Source: Diadema setosum
Lineage: Eukaryota > Echinodermata > Echinoidea > Diadematoida > Diadematidae
Assembly: GCF_964275005.1 (NCBI RefSeq)
Contig: NC_092705.1
Span: 15,224,385 to 15,288,384 of the forward strand
DNA length: 64,000 bases
Direction: 5' to 3'
Part shown: positions 10,736-23,203 of the stretch, in pieces
Numbering within the stretch: the stretch's first letter is position 1
Layout: the number at the start of each line of letters is the position of its first letter
The notes under the pieces: generated by a model
Seen by the model: only the letters and a program-made list of their open reading frames with translations
What the model was told of the DNA's origin: nothing
Databases searched by the model: none
Translations under genes and position numbers: made by a program

Positions 10736-12135
10736 ATGTTAGAATCTAGGGGGGGGGGGGGGGAGTAATTTTTGTATATTTTTTAACCTTCGGAATCGTC
10801 ATTACGTTTTCTTTATATCGTAGTTCATTGTATGTTCAACGTCACGAATGTAATATTTTCATCCAGCGATGGCTGAGCCGAATTTCACAAATTTTGAAGT
10901 GATTCTTTTTTTTTTTGAATAATTTCCCCCAAACTTCGTTGATATGTATTCTACTGAACTTGCCGCATTTTACTTAATCCTTATACGGTAGTTATATCTG
11001 GGATTCATTCCCCTCTGACAGATTTGTTTAGCCACGATGCTTCTTGGGTAAAACGTCACCCGTTTAATCTTGATGGCTGAATGGATAATAACGGAATAAA
11101 GACAATTCCATATGAGGCAAATACAATACACATGTATCACGCGTTTCCATGACACATTTACACAAATTATATCAGTAAGCACCATTTGCCCTTTGCCCGT
11201 TCGTCACACAGTGGCCGTATGCCATACTCAAAGTCAGACTGTTATCAGTGAATAGACTTCATTGTTATATGCATGTACAAACTAATGTGTAATATGGTGC
11301 AATGACGACTGCTCGCTTTCCATACCTCTTGCCGTTTTCTGTCGGGCCATGTCAGATTGTTTGCTGGTAACCACTCATATGAATTATGACAAACAAAATA
11401 CACTGCTAAAAGTCTTTCAGGCTTATCCCAACTTACCCAACAGCCACTGAAGCAAATACGAGATCTATTAGAAACCCATCATGTATTATCTTCATTCGTA
11501 TTTACTAAATTTGTTCATCTTTATCTTTGTACAAAGTATTCAAAACCCTCAACCAATGAAGTAACATAAAGGTATTTAAGATCATTATGTATACCACTAC
11601 ACCATAAAACTGTTACTGTCAAGAATAATTATAATGAAAACAAAGTTCTGATGCACAAAAACTTACTACTATAAATAACATGACGGCCGTCCCGTGGAAA
11701 GAACTGGGAGTAAAAAAAAGAAAAGAAAAAAGAAAAGAAACCTGAAGCCAATAGATAGCAAAAGGTGCATACAAAGATAAAATTTGAATTCTGCAAATCA
11801 TGTAAAAACTGCAGGGACTATCCACGTTTTGGCTATGAGACACGAAACTATGCAGTCATTTAAATGTAATGGTTTCACAACGCATAATGTAAGTTTCCCC
11901 GGGCTTTAGGACGTTTCTTGGCAAAATTAACGTGACAAACAGACCACCTATAGTACCTGACGCAACTTGCAATGTGTAGGCCTATATGTATTACTCTTCA
12001 CAACTCTTATCAACCATTGTCTTTTTTTTTTTTGTGAACCTTGACATAATTTGACAAGATTATGCTAGTCTCTGGACATGCATTAAAACGGGATCAGTAC
12101 TACTGTACTTACTACAACATGTGGACTACGAATTA

Positions 12136-12140
<5 letters not shown>
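10736..12140. other. Intergenic DNA, no gene seen
   Basis: Unremarkable AT-rich DNA with a G run (about 10750-10763). No exon-like segment with splice borders was recognised. Confidence 0.4.
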
Positions 12141-12173
<33 letters not shown>

Positions 12174-12215
12174 GTACGTATATACATATATATAATATAT
12201 GTTATATATATATAT
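12141..12215. repeat. (TC)n(TA)n microsatellite
   Basis: A CT run passes into TA repeats with interruptions. It flanks the hairpin element at 12216-12446. Confidence 0.8.
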
Positions 12216-12440
12216 GATACTTGTAGTCCGCGTGTTGGTACCAGTATAGAAAAGATGACGAAGTAGAAAGTGGTAATGCATTTTGACAGTCCAACGGTGC
12301 TATTTATTCAGATCAAATTTTCGACGAATACATTGTCATTGTTGACCCTGAGGAAGAGGAATGTATTCGTCGAAAATTTGGTCTAAATAAATAGCACCGT
12401 TGGACTGTCAAAATGCATTACCACTCTACTTCGTCATCTT

Positions 12441-12446
<6 letters not shown>
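12216..12446. mobile_element. Hairpin MITE with about 90-bp arms
   Basis: The left arm (about 12247-12335) and right arm (about 12357-12446) are close reverse complements, sharing GACAGTCCAACGGTGC and TTCGACGAATACATT. The outer left part reads GATACTTGTAGTCCGCG then TTGGTACCAG. A one-armed relative lies at 53672-53822. It is embedded in TA microsatellite on both sides, a common insertion context. No coding capacity. Confidence 0.8.
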
Positions 12447-12502
<56 letters not shown>

Positions 12503-12505
12503 TTG

Positions 12506-12588
<83 letters not shown>

Positions 12589-12652
12589 ATGTATATATGT
12601 ATATATATAACATATACATAAATATGAGATATATATATATATATATATATAT
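12447..12652. repeat. Long (TA)n microsatellite
   Basis: About 200 bp of TA dinucleotides with TATG and CATAATG interruptions. The Tyr/Ile open frame through it is an artefact. Confidence 0.9.
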
Positions 12653-13325
12653 CTTCTGACTCGGAAGTTTTTAGGGGTGTTCAGTCATTCCGACCTTCAC
12701 AATCAATAGCCTGCTTCGCGAATTGTAACTAAGAAGCAATTGGATTCTTCAATGTAAGAACAACCAACTTTGGCTATTATCGTTGGGGACTCTTCGCGAA
12801 GTAGACTGATTAAAATACTGATTTACAGTTCATTATGTGTACACAATTGACAACTCAGAAATATCATGTTATATCGGTTTTTTTTTTGTATATGGTCTCT
12901 TACATTCAGGAATTCAATTAGGTGAGCATTTTACACACACACACCCATGCACACATGCACAAAGTTTGTAAGATTGATTTAAGGTGAGACATAAAGAAAT
13001 GTATTTAGTAACACGCCTCATGAAAACTGTAAAGTTTCTGCTCTTTACACTGTGTACTATGTATTGCGATGTATAGATAATTTATGTGGACTGGAGTTAG
13101 TTAAGTTAACGTATTATTGTTTTGTGAATGGATGCAAGTTCTATTCTTCAAACAAGAAACCAGTAACACTGACATTATAACAATATGTAAATATATAAAT
13201 ACATATACAATATAATATGAATGCATGTATAATTATATATATGTATATATATGTGTGTATATATATATATATACATGCATATATACACATATACATATTT
13301 CATATTATATACATACCAATATTAA
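12653..13325. other. Intergenic DNA, no gene seen
   Basis: AT-rich with short AC and TA tracts. No exon recognised. Confidence 0.4.
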
Positions 13326-13689
13326 AGGCATAATTTACTATTCGCAGATGAAACAAAAACCAGCATTAGTGCTTTAAAATAGTTCTAAAATGTGAGTTAG
13401 GGATAAGATTAACCATCATTGTAAAAAACTGAATCCGTATAATCGATGTTAAGTATTGTTAAATACACAAAATGTGAACAATAGTTATAATAAAAATGTT
13501 TCCAGACTAAACCGTCTACAGTTATGGTTCATTGAGAAAAATATTGATATCTCCGTACATTTTAGGCTTTATTGCGAAAATTTTATATGGTAGGATTTTT
13601 TTGATACAACAGGCCTATTCATATGCATCAAAATAATGTGGTATTTTGAACATTTTTTACATCACTGCTCACAAAGGTAAACTGGACCT
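13326..13689. mobile_element. TTAA-flanked MITE family M1, copy 1
   Basis: Begins AGGCATAATTTAC and ends GGTAAACTGGACCT, with TTAA on both sides (13322-13325, 13690-13693). Inside are TAAACCGTCTACAGTTATGG and AACATTTTTTACATCACTG, shared with copies at 22618-22981, 47877-48216, 49036-49398 and 61259-61607. No open frame. TTAA target choice points to piggyBac- or Kolobok-type transposases acting in trans. Confidence 0.85.
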
Positions 13690-13693
13690 TTAA

Positions 13694-14640
13694 CTTATAT
13701 AGTTTTAGAGTAGTTTGACAGAGCTCACTGCGATAAACATTATACATGTGTCATTATTCGCGAGAAATGACAGACGACACTGGAAACATTGATTACAGCT
13801 CAATCCACTTAAATTGTTGATTTGAGTACAATATGAAGCAAGAAATGCAATACAAGCCCAAAATACTTTTTTTAAACCCTCGTGTAGCTAGGTAATAAAG
13901 AGGAATTATATTGAAATCTGAACCTATAAATGTCTATATAAGATAACGTAATCTTCATTTGTGAACCTACAGTTAGTGACTATTCAAATAATAATAAACC
14001 TCTACATGAATAATAACCTAAATCAAGGTTTAAGTTGTTTAAATGTTCGTGTTTCAGCGTTTGAGATTTGCTGTCGTTAAAATAGCTTTGTCACAATTAC
14101 TCTAGCTTCACTGTACCTAAAGAATATTAACAACACATGAATGTATGCTATCAAGTAAGGTTTGAATGCGCCTTAATTGAAAGGTGTTATTACTCTGATT
14201 ATCTTACTTAACTAACTTACTGAGATATAATATAATCATGTAAACTGTTATGAGTTCGCAAAAATCGCAATCAATATATATAATGGTATACTTCACAGCT
14301 ATTTCCCTTACTTCTTTAACTAACTTTATCATTTTATTTGTCAAATAATATGCTGATCAACGCAAAGGAATGTGATTATATCAACTATGGAATTACATGC
14401 ACTTTTCACTGCATATATCTGTGTCCAGCAAGCATACTATTAAATACTAATAATCCGGCTAAAATAATGCATCTCACGAATATGAAATCGTATACCACCC
14501 AAAATAACCTCTACGTAGGCCTAATATCCACTAGCTATGTAACATGATATTATATTCATAAGCATTAACACGGCAGAGTATGATGAATATCACCTGTATA
14601 ATATTAGTGTTATTCCTTTCTTAAATCCTTGATTATAAGT
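13694..14640. other. Intergenic DNA, no gene seen
   Basis: AT-rich, no motifs. The 69-codon frame at 14338-14547 has no recognisable features. Confidence 0.4.
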
Positions 14641-15062
14641 ATTTATTTATTCAGTTTTCTTTACCCAGGGTAGCCCCATCAGTGGTTTACACACTGATGT
14701 TATCCTAGGGGGCCCTGCAACAGAATGACAAAATATAACAGTTCAACAAACACAAAATAACAAATCAAGGACATTCCTTTTAACATCATAACATCAACAC
14801 AATATCAATACTCTATATAAATGAAGAAATGCAAAATCAATCCTTGGCGATAATAATACACAAACTCATATTATTTGAGAAAAAAAAATACCTTAACATT
14901 AAACAGGAATATAAAAAATACCCGAATTCTACCCAAAGTCAGATATGTATGCTCTTACGAACGCTTGAAGAGAGGTGGCGTTTCGGACTTCAGCGGGGAG
15001 CTGATTCCAAATACATGATGCATAGTGTGAAAACGATTTTTTTCCTGCTTGAGTTTTAACTT
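14641..15062 (-). pseudogene. LINE 3' fragment (ORF2 C-terminus plus 3' UTR)
   Basis: On the minus strand a frame near 14930-15055 reads KKSFSHYASCIWNQLPAEVR and continues NATSLQAFV. This is the Trp-Asn-x-Leu-Pro-x-x-(I/V)-Arg block typical of the C-terminus of CR1/L2/jockey-like reverse-transcriptase proteins. Downstream (14641-14720) is a UTR-like segment with GGCTACCCTGGG. The copy is 5'-truncated. Confidence 0.65.
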
Positions 15063-16514
15063 GTGGAATTATGAGAGTGATACTAAATCATGTGAAAAAA
15101 ATACATGACATCCTTTAAACACCTTTCAGTTGTAAACTGTTATAAATCCACTAGTTCATCATTTACTCTCCAGTCTCCAATAACAATCATGTGCCCATAT
15201 CATATTTACTGTACACTTACAAACTCCACTCATGTTGGTATTTTTTTTTCTTTCATCAGAACTTCACTGTAAATCAACACTGTTACTGAACACTGATACA
15301 TTATTACAATCACCTCACGACATAAATTATAGCTAAGGACACTACTTCTGCACTTCGGTGCAATGTAAGCTTATTTTTCTACCTTATTACAAGCATATAC
15401 ACAGCTTATAAATCCTCTCTACTCCCGTACTTGAATTCTACTTTGCCTGTTCTTTACATATAAAAAAGAACAATAAACCTCTTGTGTCTTGAGTTACATG
15501 GGCTACCTATACTGGCAGTATGAATCTCGGCAAACCTTACTGTTTGCTCGGACTAGAAAACTGCTTGAAATCACTACTTACTGCTATATAGTACACATCA
15601 AATAATGCTAATAAAAATAAACGGCATATAACTACAATTGTCTGTTTAACCAATTGGACCTGATTGTTGTCCTATCACTAAAATCCGAAACCTTCCTGCA
15701 GAAAGTGTCCCCCCCCCAAAAAAAAAAGAAGAAAAAAATTACAATCAACTTTTCGTATTGATAACACCCAAAATGATTATACTGCCTAAATGCTACTTTA
15801 GGGTCTTAAAATATAACATCTTTGCTCTATTTCGCAGAAAACCCCATTCAATTTGGTTAAGGAGTCACAGCAGAAATGTGGAATGTTGGAAAGCATGTCA
15901 TGAGTCTGATTCTTCCAAGTTTAGCACTTCGATGCTTTTGTGTGTGAATACAATAGGCAGAACTTGGAGGGAAGAGATTCTTGACATCCTCTACAAAATT
16001 CCTCATTTCTCTTTGACCACAGAAGCAAATCGAATGGAGTTTTCTGTAAGATGTGGGCAATGAGTTATAGTTTCATACCCTGAATTTGTATTTGGATTGA
16101 TTCACTGTTTTTAAAGATATCATTGCGGAGGGTCCCGCTGTATTTCTTATTTATTTATTTATTTATTTATTATTATTATTATTATTATTTATTTATTTTT
16201 TTTTTTTTTTGGGGGGGGGACATACGGTATTTGAACTTCTCTGCAAAATCAATATACAATAGCTTTGATGTTATGAACAAACAGTTCTTGTCTTGACCAC
16301 AAGGGGAGATGGGCCTGGGTAGTGTAAACACAACCTTCTGAGAAAGAGAGAGTTGATTATATTCTTAAATACGCCTAAAGCCCTTTCTAACAGTATAATA
16401 TATGCGTAATATTGTATGGTATATTGTAAAGTATATAGTGATTCGATTGATGCCTTGAGACAGTTTGCCTCTTAATACTCCAATTTTCCAAACTCAACGT
16501 GATAATAGTAATGA
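15063..16514. other. Intergenic DNA with unassigned frames
   Basis: A plus frame (15758-16063) and its minus shadow (15857-16060) lack motifs. An ATTT/ATT microsatellite and T and G runs occupy about 16145-16220. No gene is called. Confidence 0.35.
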
Positions 16515-16765
16515 TAATAATAATATCTTATTTATCCAGGATAGGCCTCGTCAGTGTTGCCACTGCTCCACCAGAGGACCCTGTCATTATTATTGCCCTA
16601 GCGTTGCCAGGTATCCATTTATACACCTGGGTCGAGAGGGACATGATGGGGAAAAAAACATCTTCTCCATAAATTGTGGTCGCGCACTGATCGGGAATTG
16701 ATCTCAGATCCTCCGATAGAGAGTCGAGAGTCTCTTACCACCTAACCACAGCGCCCCCACATGAT
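16515..16765. repeat. Dispersed repeat with conserved TTATCCAGGATAGGCC start
   Basis: Contains TTATTTATCCAGGATAGGCC, then CACTGCTCCACCAGAGGACC, GCCAGGTATCCATTTATACA and a closing CCACCTAACCACAGCGCCCC. The arrangement recalls a common invertebrate LINE/SINE-type tail with a tRNA-like end. Recognised from general familiarity only. Confidence 0.5.
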
Positions 16766-17347
16766 GACACTCGCCATATCATAAAATTCTACAGGGGCTC
16801 TGTACTTGATGATCAGAAGAGCCATTATCTACCCGAGGTTTTTAGATTTCAGAATATGTAATAGAATTAGGGGTCATTGTCCATCATAACGAGCTGCGAT
16901 GGATTTATGCACTTGTTCTCACACATTTACTCTGTGTATCGCCGTTGACATAGAAAGTTCAACTTTGACGGGCCCATCATATTGATGTCAGTGTTTTTAT
17001 ACATGTATAAATTGCTGTCCTGTTTGGTGTAACACAAATTTGAAAAACTGGAAAAAATGCAGGAAAATAATTCGTGGAACTTTTACAATGTGGAGACCCC
17101 CATTCCTTGACATTAAGCTGTGTTATTGTTTCTGTTTCTTTTTGTCGATCATTCCATTGTTTGCCTTCATAACAACAACAAAAAAATGACAGTGATTGTC
17201 ACATCAAGATTATTTCCTAACGCTGATGGATAAGCTGTGTTTAAACGTAGATCCGACATTCAAGAACCATTGCTCAACATTCATTGCGGATAAAAGGCAG
17301 ATTAACAGAGACTATAATTCAAGCCAACTATATATTGTAATTGGATT

Positions 17348-17462
17348 CTAGATGCTGATAGCGTTAGGGATGTCACTTGGGTGAAGGCAAGTGTATTTCT
17401 CTTCTCGTGACGTGTTCCTCTCGTCAATCATCCCTCCAATCTTCTCCAGGTCGGCTTGGAAC
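17348..17462 (-). CDS. Lipoxygenase, terminal exon with stop
   Basis: Reads FQADLEKIGGMIDERN, then SREEKYTCLHPSDIPNAISI and a TAG stop (17348-17350 on plus). The ending x-P-N-x-I-S-I is the hallmark C-terminus of animal lipoxygenases; the final Ile carboxylate is an iron ligand. The acceptor CATACCACAG precedes the exon at 17463-17464. One leftover base (G) completes a Gln codon begun by CA at the end of the 20391 exon, so phases agree. No canonical AATAAA was seen soon after the stop. It is separated from the next exon by about 2.9 kb containing ATTT microsatellites and a MITE. Confidence 0.93.
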
Positions 17463-17522
17463 CTGTGGTATGAGAAAAACCAATCATTACACCCAATGTC
17501 ACCAACTTTGTACGTGCCAACA

Positions 17523-17549
17523 CATTTTATTTATTTATTATTTATTCCT

Positions 17550-17596
<47 letters not shown>

Positions 17597-17640
17597 TCTA
17601 TTCAATTATGTATTTATGTATGTATCTATCTATTTATTTC
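17523..17640. repeat. (ATTT)n microsatellite
   Basis: Imperfect TTTA repeats with GTAT and CTAT variants, in the last lipoxygenase intron. Frames of Ile/Tyr/Leu through it are artefacts. Confidence 0.9.
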
Positions 17641-17757
17641 TTTTTTTTATTATTACTTGTAGAAAATCCGATGTACGGACCGGAGCGGACGCTCGCGAAC
17701 GTGAATGTGTGTGTGGCGCTTGGCTAGTCGACACGTTACAATGGGGGTGGCAGCGCC

Positions 17758-18237
17758 GTGCTTGGAGGAATATCATGTTCACATAATTTCCCGCGTTTTG
17801 TGTTCTGTGTGCAGGTGACAGAAATCGGTTTAAATCTACAGTTGAGATGTAATCTAGGACCTTATCATTCCTTGGCAACATTATTTCAGTTGATTACCTG
17901 TGTACTATACGTGTATGCAAGCGCCCGATTGCAGACAGCAGGTGGCAAGCGACCGTTGCGACCATTTACATTATTTCTACCTGGTAAGGATATGCACCAG
18001 TCCGACTCGAGCCATCATCGACAAATGAGACGGAATGTGGAATATATTAAATTGGTTATTTTTGCTCCCAAATATAACAGTTATGTTGTTCATAAGGCTG
18101 CTACGTATCTACATAATGTCTCACATATACAAAAGTATCTTGAGAATATATTGAAAATGATGGCGAGAAACAAGAGCTTGATTTTAAAGGAATTCACAGT
18201 ATATTATTTTCACACTGTTGCCGACGGCAAACAGTGA
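17758..18237 (+). other. 159-codon open frame of unknown status in the lipoxygenase intron
   Basis: The longest complex frame in the window, on the plus strand, antisense to the lipoxygenase. It has a hydrophobic stretch near residues 45-60 (LATLFQLITCVLYVYASA) and a basic C-terminal half. No domain is recognised and no start context or splice evidence supports it. It may be chance or part of an unrecognised repeat. Confidence 0.2.
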
Positions 18238-18780
18238 AGGTCAACGACTCAAATTCTCGTTGGTAGTCTCATCACGTGATAGTTCTGTAAAGATTGTACA
18301 CGTTCCTTGTGGCAGCAATTGTGACAGGGTAGTCTAACTTTACTGCAAAAGTTCTTCAGATGTGCTCAACCAATGAGCAAGATTCCTATATCACAAAAAT
18401 GGGCAGAATCTCTACTTTCTGGAACCGTCCACCCCAAGTTCGTGCGACCCTCCGTTCCCGAGATATCTCGTGTGGAAGAATTGCAAGATGGCAAAATATG
18501 ATCAAATTCGCCAAATTTGGACTGTTCGTCATAGACAAATCTACTCATGAGGTACTTTTCTGATCAAAAGTGCGTCACTGCTACAAATGTTACAATAATG
18601 ATATATACACACAAATAATCCCTGAAGTGTATACTTTCAGAATCCGGGCACCCCAAGTTTGACACTTTGATAGTTAAAAAGTTATGGAAGATTTTGTGGA
18701 AAGATGCGTCGATTTTTGACCAGTTTTACGTGTTGTATAGCGTTCGCGCGGAAGCGCGTATTCGCAGATGACCAAAAGTT
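18238..18780. other. Intronic DNA, no gene seen
   Basis: Short frames on both strands at 18360-18563. The sequence between 18400 and 18760 has mixed composition and phrases such as CACCCCAAGTTCGTGCGACC and CACCCCAAGTTTGACAC, suggesting an old internally repeated segment of unknown type. Confidence 0.3.
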
Positions 18781-18785
18781 TTCGA

Positions 18786-18956
<171 letters not shown>

Positions 18957-19499
18957 ATTCGTCAGGACTTGTGCACTCGACATGAGAGGGCAGTGTTCTA
19001 GTCATAACCTTCATTCCATGAAAAATTCAAAAGCTCAACCATTATTGCCATCGAGTCATTCGGTTGGATTGTATCATTGTTTTTACTTGTAATTAAATTC
19101 ATGAAATTATCTGAGACGGGCACGCCATTGTGGTTCATGCTCAAATTACATGTTATGAAGTCGGTGGTCATAAAAGGAAGAAAACAAACCGACTATGGCT
19201 ATCCATAACTTTTTCTTTTTTATATCATTTACTCCAATGAACTGGGGCAATTCTCGCTATCGCCAATGACGTAAAACACTCCTGCGCACGCTGAAGAGCT
19301 CTGTCACAGGTGCACTGTGGGATTCCTCGGTCCCTTGTTCGCTTCCTGTTGTTTCACGCGAGTCGCAGTTCCCATATGATTCAATAGAGTTCTCTGTCTG
19401 CTTTTCCGTTGTTTCCTTTTTTCATGGCTATAATTCAGCTTGAAAGAGTTGAAAGTGTCTAATCTTTACTGATTTGCAGTCACTAGAGTCATGGTTCAC

Positions 19500-19650
19500 T
19501 ACTGCAAGGCTTCAATATGCTGCAGAGACTCCAACTCTCCCGTTTTCGACGGGAGATCTCCCGCCGAAAACCCATTTTTGCAAAATCTCCCGTTCTCCCG
19601 CTTGAGATTTAATTTCTCCCGCCCTGGCTCTGTGTCTCCCGTTGGAAAGG
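19500..19650. repeat. Cluster of CTCCCG motifs
   Basis: Within 150 bp TCTCCCG occurs about seven times, once as a near-palindrome TCTCCCGTTTTCGACGGGAG. Surrounding DNA is ordinary. Confidence 0.45.
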
Positions 19651-20213
19651 ATTTCTTACTTATTGCTATTGTATGTTGAAAAAATAAGCCTTAGATAGCA
19701 CCAGTAGACAGCATCTAGAACCCTAGGACTTGGCGCTTCGCACACATCAACTTGGAGTTGGAGTCTCTACGCTGGTCACATGGAAAGCGAAGAAATCTTC
19801 AACAAAATACCTCTTTATAAAGACAGAGCGTGATGTAAGTGCATGTGCAGCCAAAACCGGGGCATGTTTGTCCCATGAGCTATCCCATAATGCATCTACG
19901 TATTGGCGATGCCCTCAATTATCAAATCTGTCTAGTTTAGCATCTAGCAAATTCATATCTGTAAAAAGCGATAACGCATTACAAAATGTGCCTTACCCTT
20001 TCTCTCCTCTGTGCATATAATATATATATATATATATATATATAATTTCATTTTATTTATCTATCTATTTATCAATTTTTTTTTTTGGCCCAGCATAAGT
20101 CATACACAATAAATTTGAAAGGAGTACCGGAGCTCATTTAGATGAAATACATATCGCAATGGTAACTGAATTTAAATAGAATTTAATCACCGCTAAAACA
20201 CATACTTGACTCC

Positions 20214-20370
20214 AGGGTCCCGTTTCACAAAACTTGTTATCCTGCAGTAACAACTGGCACATTTCTACGACAAATATGCTTTCAGCCAATCAGATGCAAC
20301 GATTTCCGTAGCTTATAACAACTATCGTAACTTGTTACTGATAATAAGTTTGGTGAAAAGGGGCCCAGGA
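20214..20370. mobile_element. Short MITE with GGGCCCxTTTCACxAAACTTGTTA ends
   Basis: Left end GGGTCCCGTTTCACAAAACT and right end complementary to AGTTTGGTGAAAAGGGGCCC form imperfect inverted repeats around a 110-bp core. It lies about 20 bp from the donor of the lipoxygenase penultimate exon. Confidence 0.65.
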
Positions 20371-20390
20371 GGCAGGTAGGTGGCACTCAC

Positions 20391-20467
20391 TGTTTGAGCG
20401 AGGAGCAGCCATGGGGGTCGTACAGGTAACACATCTCGAAATCTCCCAAGGCCTTTGTGTCCCGGGT
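20391..20467 (-). CDS. Lipoxygenase, 3' half of penultimate exon, downstream of the transposon
   Basis: On the minus strand, after the target-duplication bases, the frame reads TRDTKALGDFEMCYLYDPHG then CSSLK and the first two bases of a Gln codon, ending at donor GTGAGT (20385-20390). The motif LGDFE.x.Y.YDP is characteristic of the C-terminal region of invertebrate lipoxygenases, downstream of the LPD block. Bases 20459-20467 are one copy of the 9-bp target duplication. Joined without that copy to 28485-28580, the exon is 164 bp and keeps the reading frame into the terminal exon. Confidence 0.9.
20459..20467. repeat. Left 9-bp target site duplication (GTCCCGGGT)
   Basis: Identical to 28485-28493 and immediately outside the inverted termini of the 8-kb element. 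Both copies encode the Thr-Arg-Asp of the interrupted exon on the minus strand. Confidence 0.9.
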
Positions 20468-20690
20468 GCGATTTTTTTTTCCGTAACCCTAACGCGTCGA
20501 AATTGCCTATTGTGTCACTTGAGCAAAGACTATCAGTGTACTGGCTGGTTTTGTACGCATGCGCTTGGACTTAGTTATGCATACTGTACTGCTATACAGT
20601 ATGTACACATATACCAGTGGCATGGTCGTCTGCTAACACAGAATCAGATTCGAATGTGAATGGCACGCCCTTCAAACATAACAAGTAGGT
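20468..20690. repeat. Left inverted terminal repeat of the 8-kb element
   Basis: Outer 35 bp identical to the complement of 28450-28484. Similarity weakens inward but CACAGAATCAGATTCGAATG at about 20637-20656 recurs in the right arm at about 28345-28365. Confidence 0.8.
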
Positions 20691-20771
20691 GTGTGTGTGT
20701 GTGTGCGTGTGTGTGCGTGTGTGTGTGTATGTGTGTGTGCGTATGTGTGTGTGTGTGTGTGTGTGTGTGTT
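20691..20771. repeat. (GT)n microsatellite at inner border of left terminal repeat
   Basis: GT repeats with GC and AT interruptions. A CA tract in the mirror position (28260-28302) suggests it belonged to the element. Confidence 0.85.
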
Positions 20772-21591
20772 TAAAAAAGAAGGTGATTCAGTAGCACAAT
20801 TAGTGAGTGCGTAAGGCAGATATGGATTGGCTTGAAGAAAGCCTTTTCTGAGATATTCATGCAGAATTCTATGTCAAGTAACACGCTACGCATGGTATGA
20901 TTTGTATATATAGGCCTATATTGTATACTGTGTGTGAGAAAAATATGATTTAGAAGCACAAGAGATAAGCATTCAGGTGCTTATTTTTGTTCAAATTCAT
21001 TTCATTGTAAACATGGGCCTGATATCGATGAAATTCTAATAAAGAATATATTTTTTTTTGTGTGTATTATTCTGTTGGCACTGCAAGTATACACTCAACA
21101 GTAACACGTTCCCATTAATCGAAGTTCCAGAGGAAAATGAGAAGTGAGGACACAAGTCGTACATGGTAAATTGGAGCTTTATTTGAAGACGTTTCACATG
21201 AGCAAGCCGTTTAGCAAGTATATCATTTTACAAAACTCAGCACTCGGTATATCGTGTACAACATAAGCAGGGAGGTGACTCACCTTGCTGGTATATTAGC
21301 AGGGAGGTGAGACTAAAATTCTCTCACCTCCCTGGTACACGGGAGGGTGCCTTTTTCAATCAAAGTTACAAATCACTGGTCACTTTCACTGACAGCGATC
21401 ACTTGTGTTCAGATTATTTATGGGCTGCCTTACGCGGCAGCCTCAAAAGTGGAGTGAGCGTCAGGTGGTGTCCGTTGACAAGCCACGAATGATTTTTTTT
21501 TTTTATTTTTTTTTGTGGGGGGGGGGAAGAGTAGGATAATAGTGCTGCATGATATAATGATGTGTACATAGGCCGTGAGGTAAAAGAAATT

Positions 21592-22610
21592 TCATTTCAA
21601 TTCAATTCAATTCGATTTTATTGTCCGTTTCTGGAAATTTGTTTTGTTAGCATGCATACAAGTTACATCGATACATACAATATACAGAGCACACGTTTAA
21701 CATGGATACACATGATAAACACGCAAGAGATATACAGCAATACAATGTCAATGTCATTGTCAGAAATATATAACATTAAAGAAATATTAATCTGTATAAA
21801 TCAACGTTGTGTTGGGTGTGGTGTGCATTAACATACACAAGTGTGTAAACATGTATCAGATTTATAATAACTATATAAAACTTTTGAACAATATAAATCA
21901 ATACATCTTTACGTCTAAATAAGTGATGGTATTAAAAATCTCGAAGGCTATTTATGTGCGTGTGTGTGCGTGTATATGTGTATACGTGTGTGAACGTACA
22001 AAAATGTAAGTTTATGTTTTTTGACAAAACCGTATAAATTACATCCATACGATTGTTCTTTTGCTTTTGTTTTACAAAGATGCTGTATGATATAGTAATT
22101 TGCTAGTCAACTGTTAGGATGGCGTTAACAGCTGTCTGTGAAGGGTTAGTGTATAGGATCGCATTCTGTTGTATAACATAAAAAATCTACGGTTTAAAGA
22201 TGTTAAAAGCAATGACAGTATTCAGTGAAACATTGTGCCAACATCGATCCATGTGACGTTTACATGAATGGTAAGTCCAGCGTGGCACGACATAACTATG
22301 TGCATGTATAAGGTTGAGCCAACATTGGTTCGAAACCCAGATGTTGACTCCACTAGGAATTAATCACCTACACTGTTCAAAAATTCATTCTGCCCCCCTC
22401 CCCCGCAGAAAAGTGGTGTTTTGATGTGCTCGTCACTTAATTTATGAAGAGTATTTTGATAATTTGTAAAGAAATCATTGAGAAATTTATTTGAAATGTA
22501 TTTTCCATGATGTTTTGATGAAGTAATAGAACTGATGTCACAAAGGTTATTTGTAAAATATTTGGAGTGATTACTATAGAGGATGAATTTGAAATGGAAT
22601 ACAAACATGT
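21592..22610 (-). mobile_element. LINE 3' end with TTGAA tail, extent uncertain
   Basis: On the minus strand the segment ends AATAAAATCGAATTGAATTG and closely resembles the tails at 42020-42056 and 50975-51005. Upstream sequence to about 22610 may be the rest of the LINE but no reverse-transcriptase motif was recognised. It lies inside the 8-kb element. Confidence 0.5.
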
Positions 22611-22617
22611 ATTTTAA

Positions 22618-22981
22618 AGGTCCTGTTTACCGTTGAGAACAGTGATTTAAAAAATGTTCAAGATATCACTTTTGATGCATATTATGTGTAGGTCATTTCG
22701 TTGTATCACAAAACATCCCACCATATAAAACGTTTTCAATAAAGCATGAAATATAAGGAGATATCACTAGTTTTCTCACTAAACCATAACTGTAGACGGT
22801 TTAATCTGGAAACGTTTTTATTATAACTATTGTACACATTTTGTATATCTAAAAATACATAACATCGATGATAATGGTTCAAATATTTACATTGGTTGTT
22901 TCTATCCCTACGCACATTTAAGAACTATTTTGAAGCACCAATGCTGGGTTTTTGTTTCATATGCAAAAGGAAATGATGCCT
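22618..22981. mobile_element. TTAA-flanked MITE M1, copy 2
   Basis: Begins AGGTCCTGTTTACC next to TTAA (22614-22617) and ends GGAAATGATGCCT next to TTAC. Contains AAACCATAACTGTAGACGGT. It is inverted relative to copy 1 and nested in the 8-kb element. Confidence 0.8.
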
Positions 22982-23153
22982 TTACGTTAGAATATGAAAT
23001 TTTGCATACATGTACTTTTTTTTTCTATTCTCTTGTATAGGAAGTCGCTGGAAACGTCATAGATTGCCTGATTTTCTTGATCGATTATAATTTGTTGAAA
23101 ATTAGAATGATGCCTTTCTTAAGAAAGTTTTCCTCAATCTTTAACCAATAATA

Positions 23154-23167
23154 TTTTCTTATTTGCC

Positions 23168-23202
<35 letters not shown>
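23154..23202. repeat. Poly-T run
   Basis: About 30 consecutive T after TTGCCAAGG. Probably a microsatellite or the A-tail of an unrecognised retroelement. Confidence 0.6.

Positions 23203-23203
<1 letters not shown>

Noticed and set aside
12400..12621. 73-codon Tyr/Ile frame
   Set aside because: Runs through a TA microsatellite; the start lies in a MITE arm.
18360..18563. Overlapping frames on both strands with ordinary composition
   Set aside because: No recognisable domain; intronic; a repeated CACCCCAAGTT phrase suggests old repeat DNA.
20411..20659. 82-codon plus frame resembling the tail of the minus frame at 28386-28574
   Set aside because: The shared residues come from the inverted terminal repeats of the 8-kb element, not from a protein family.
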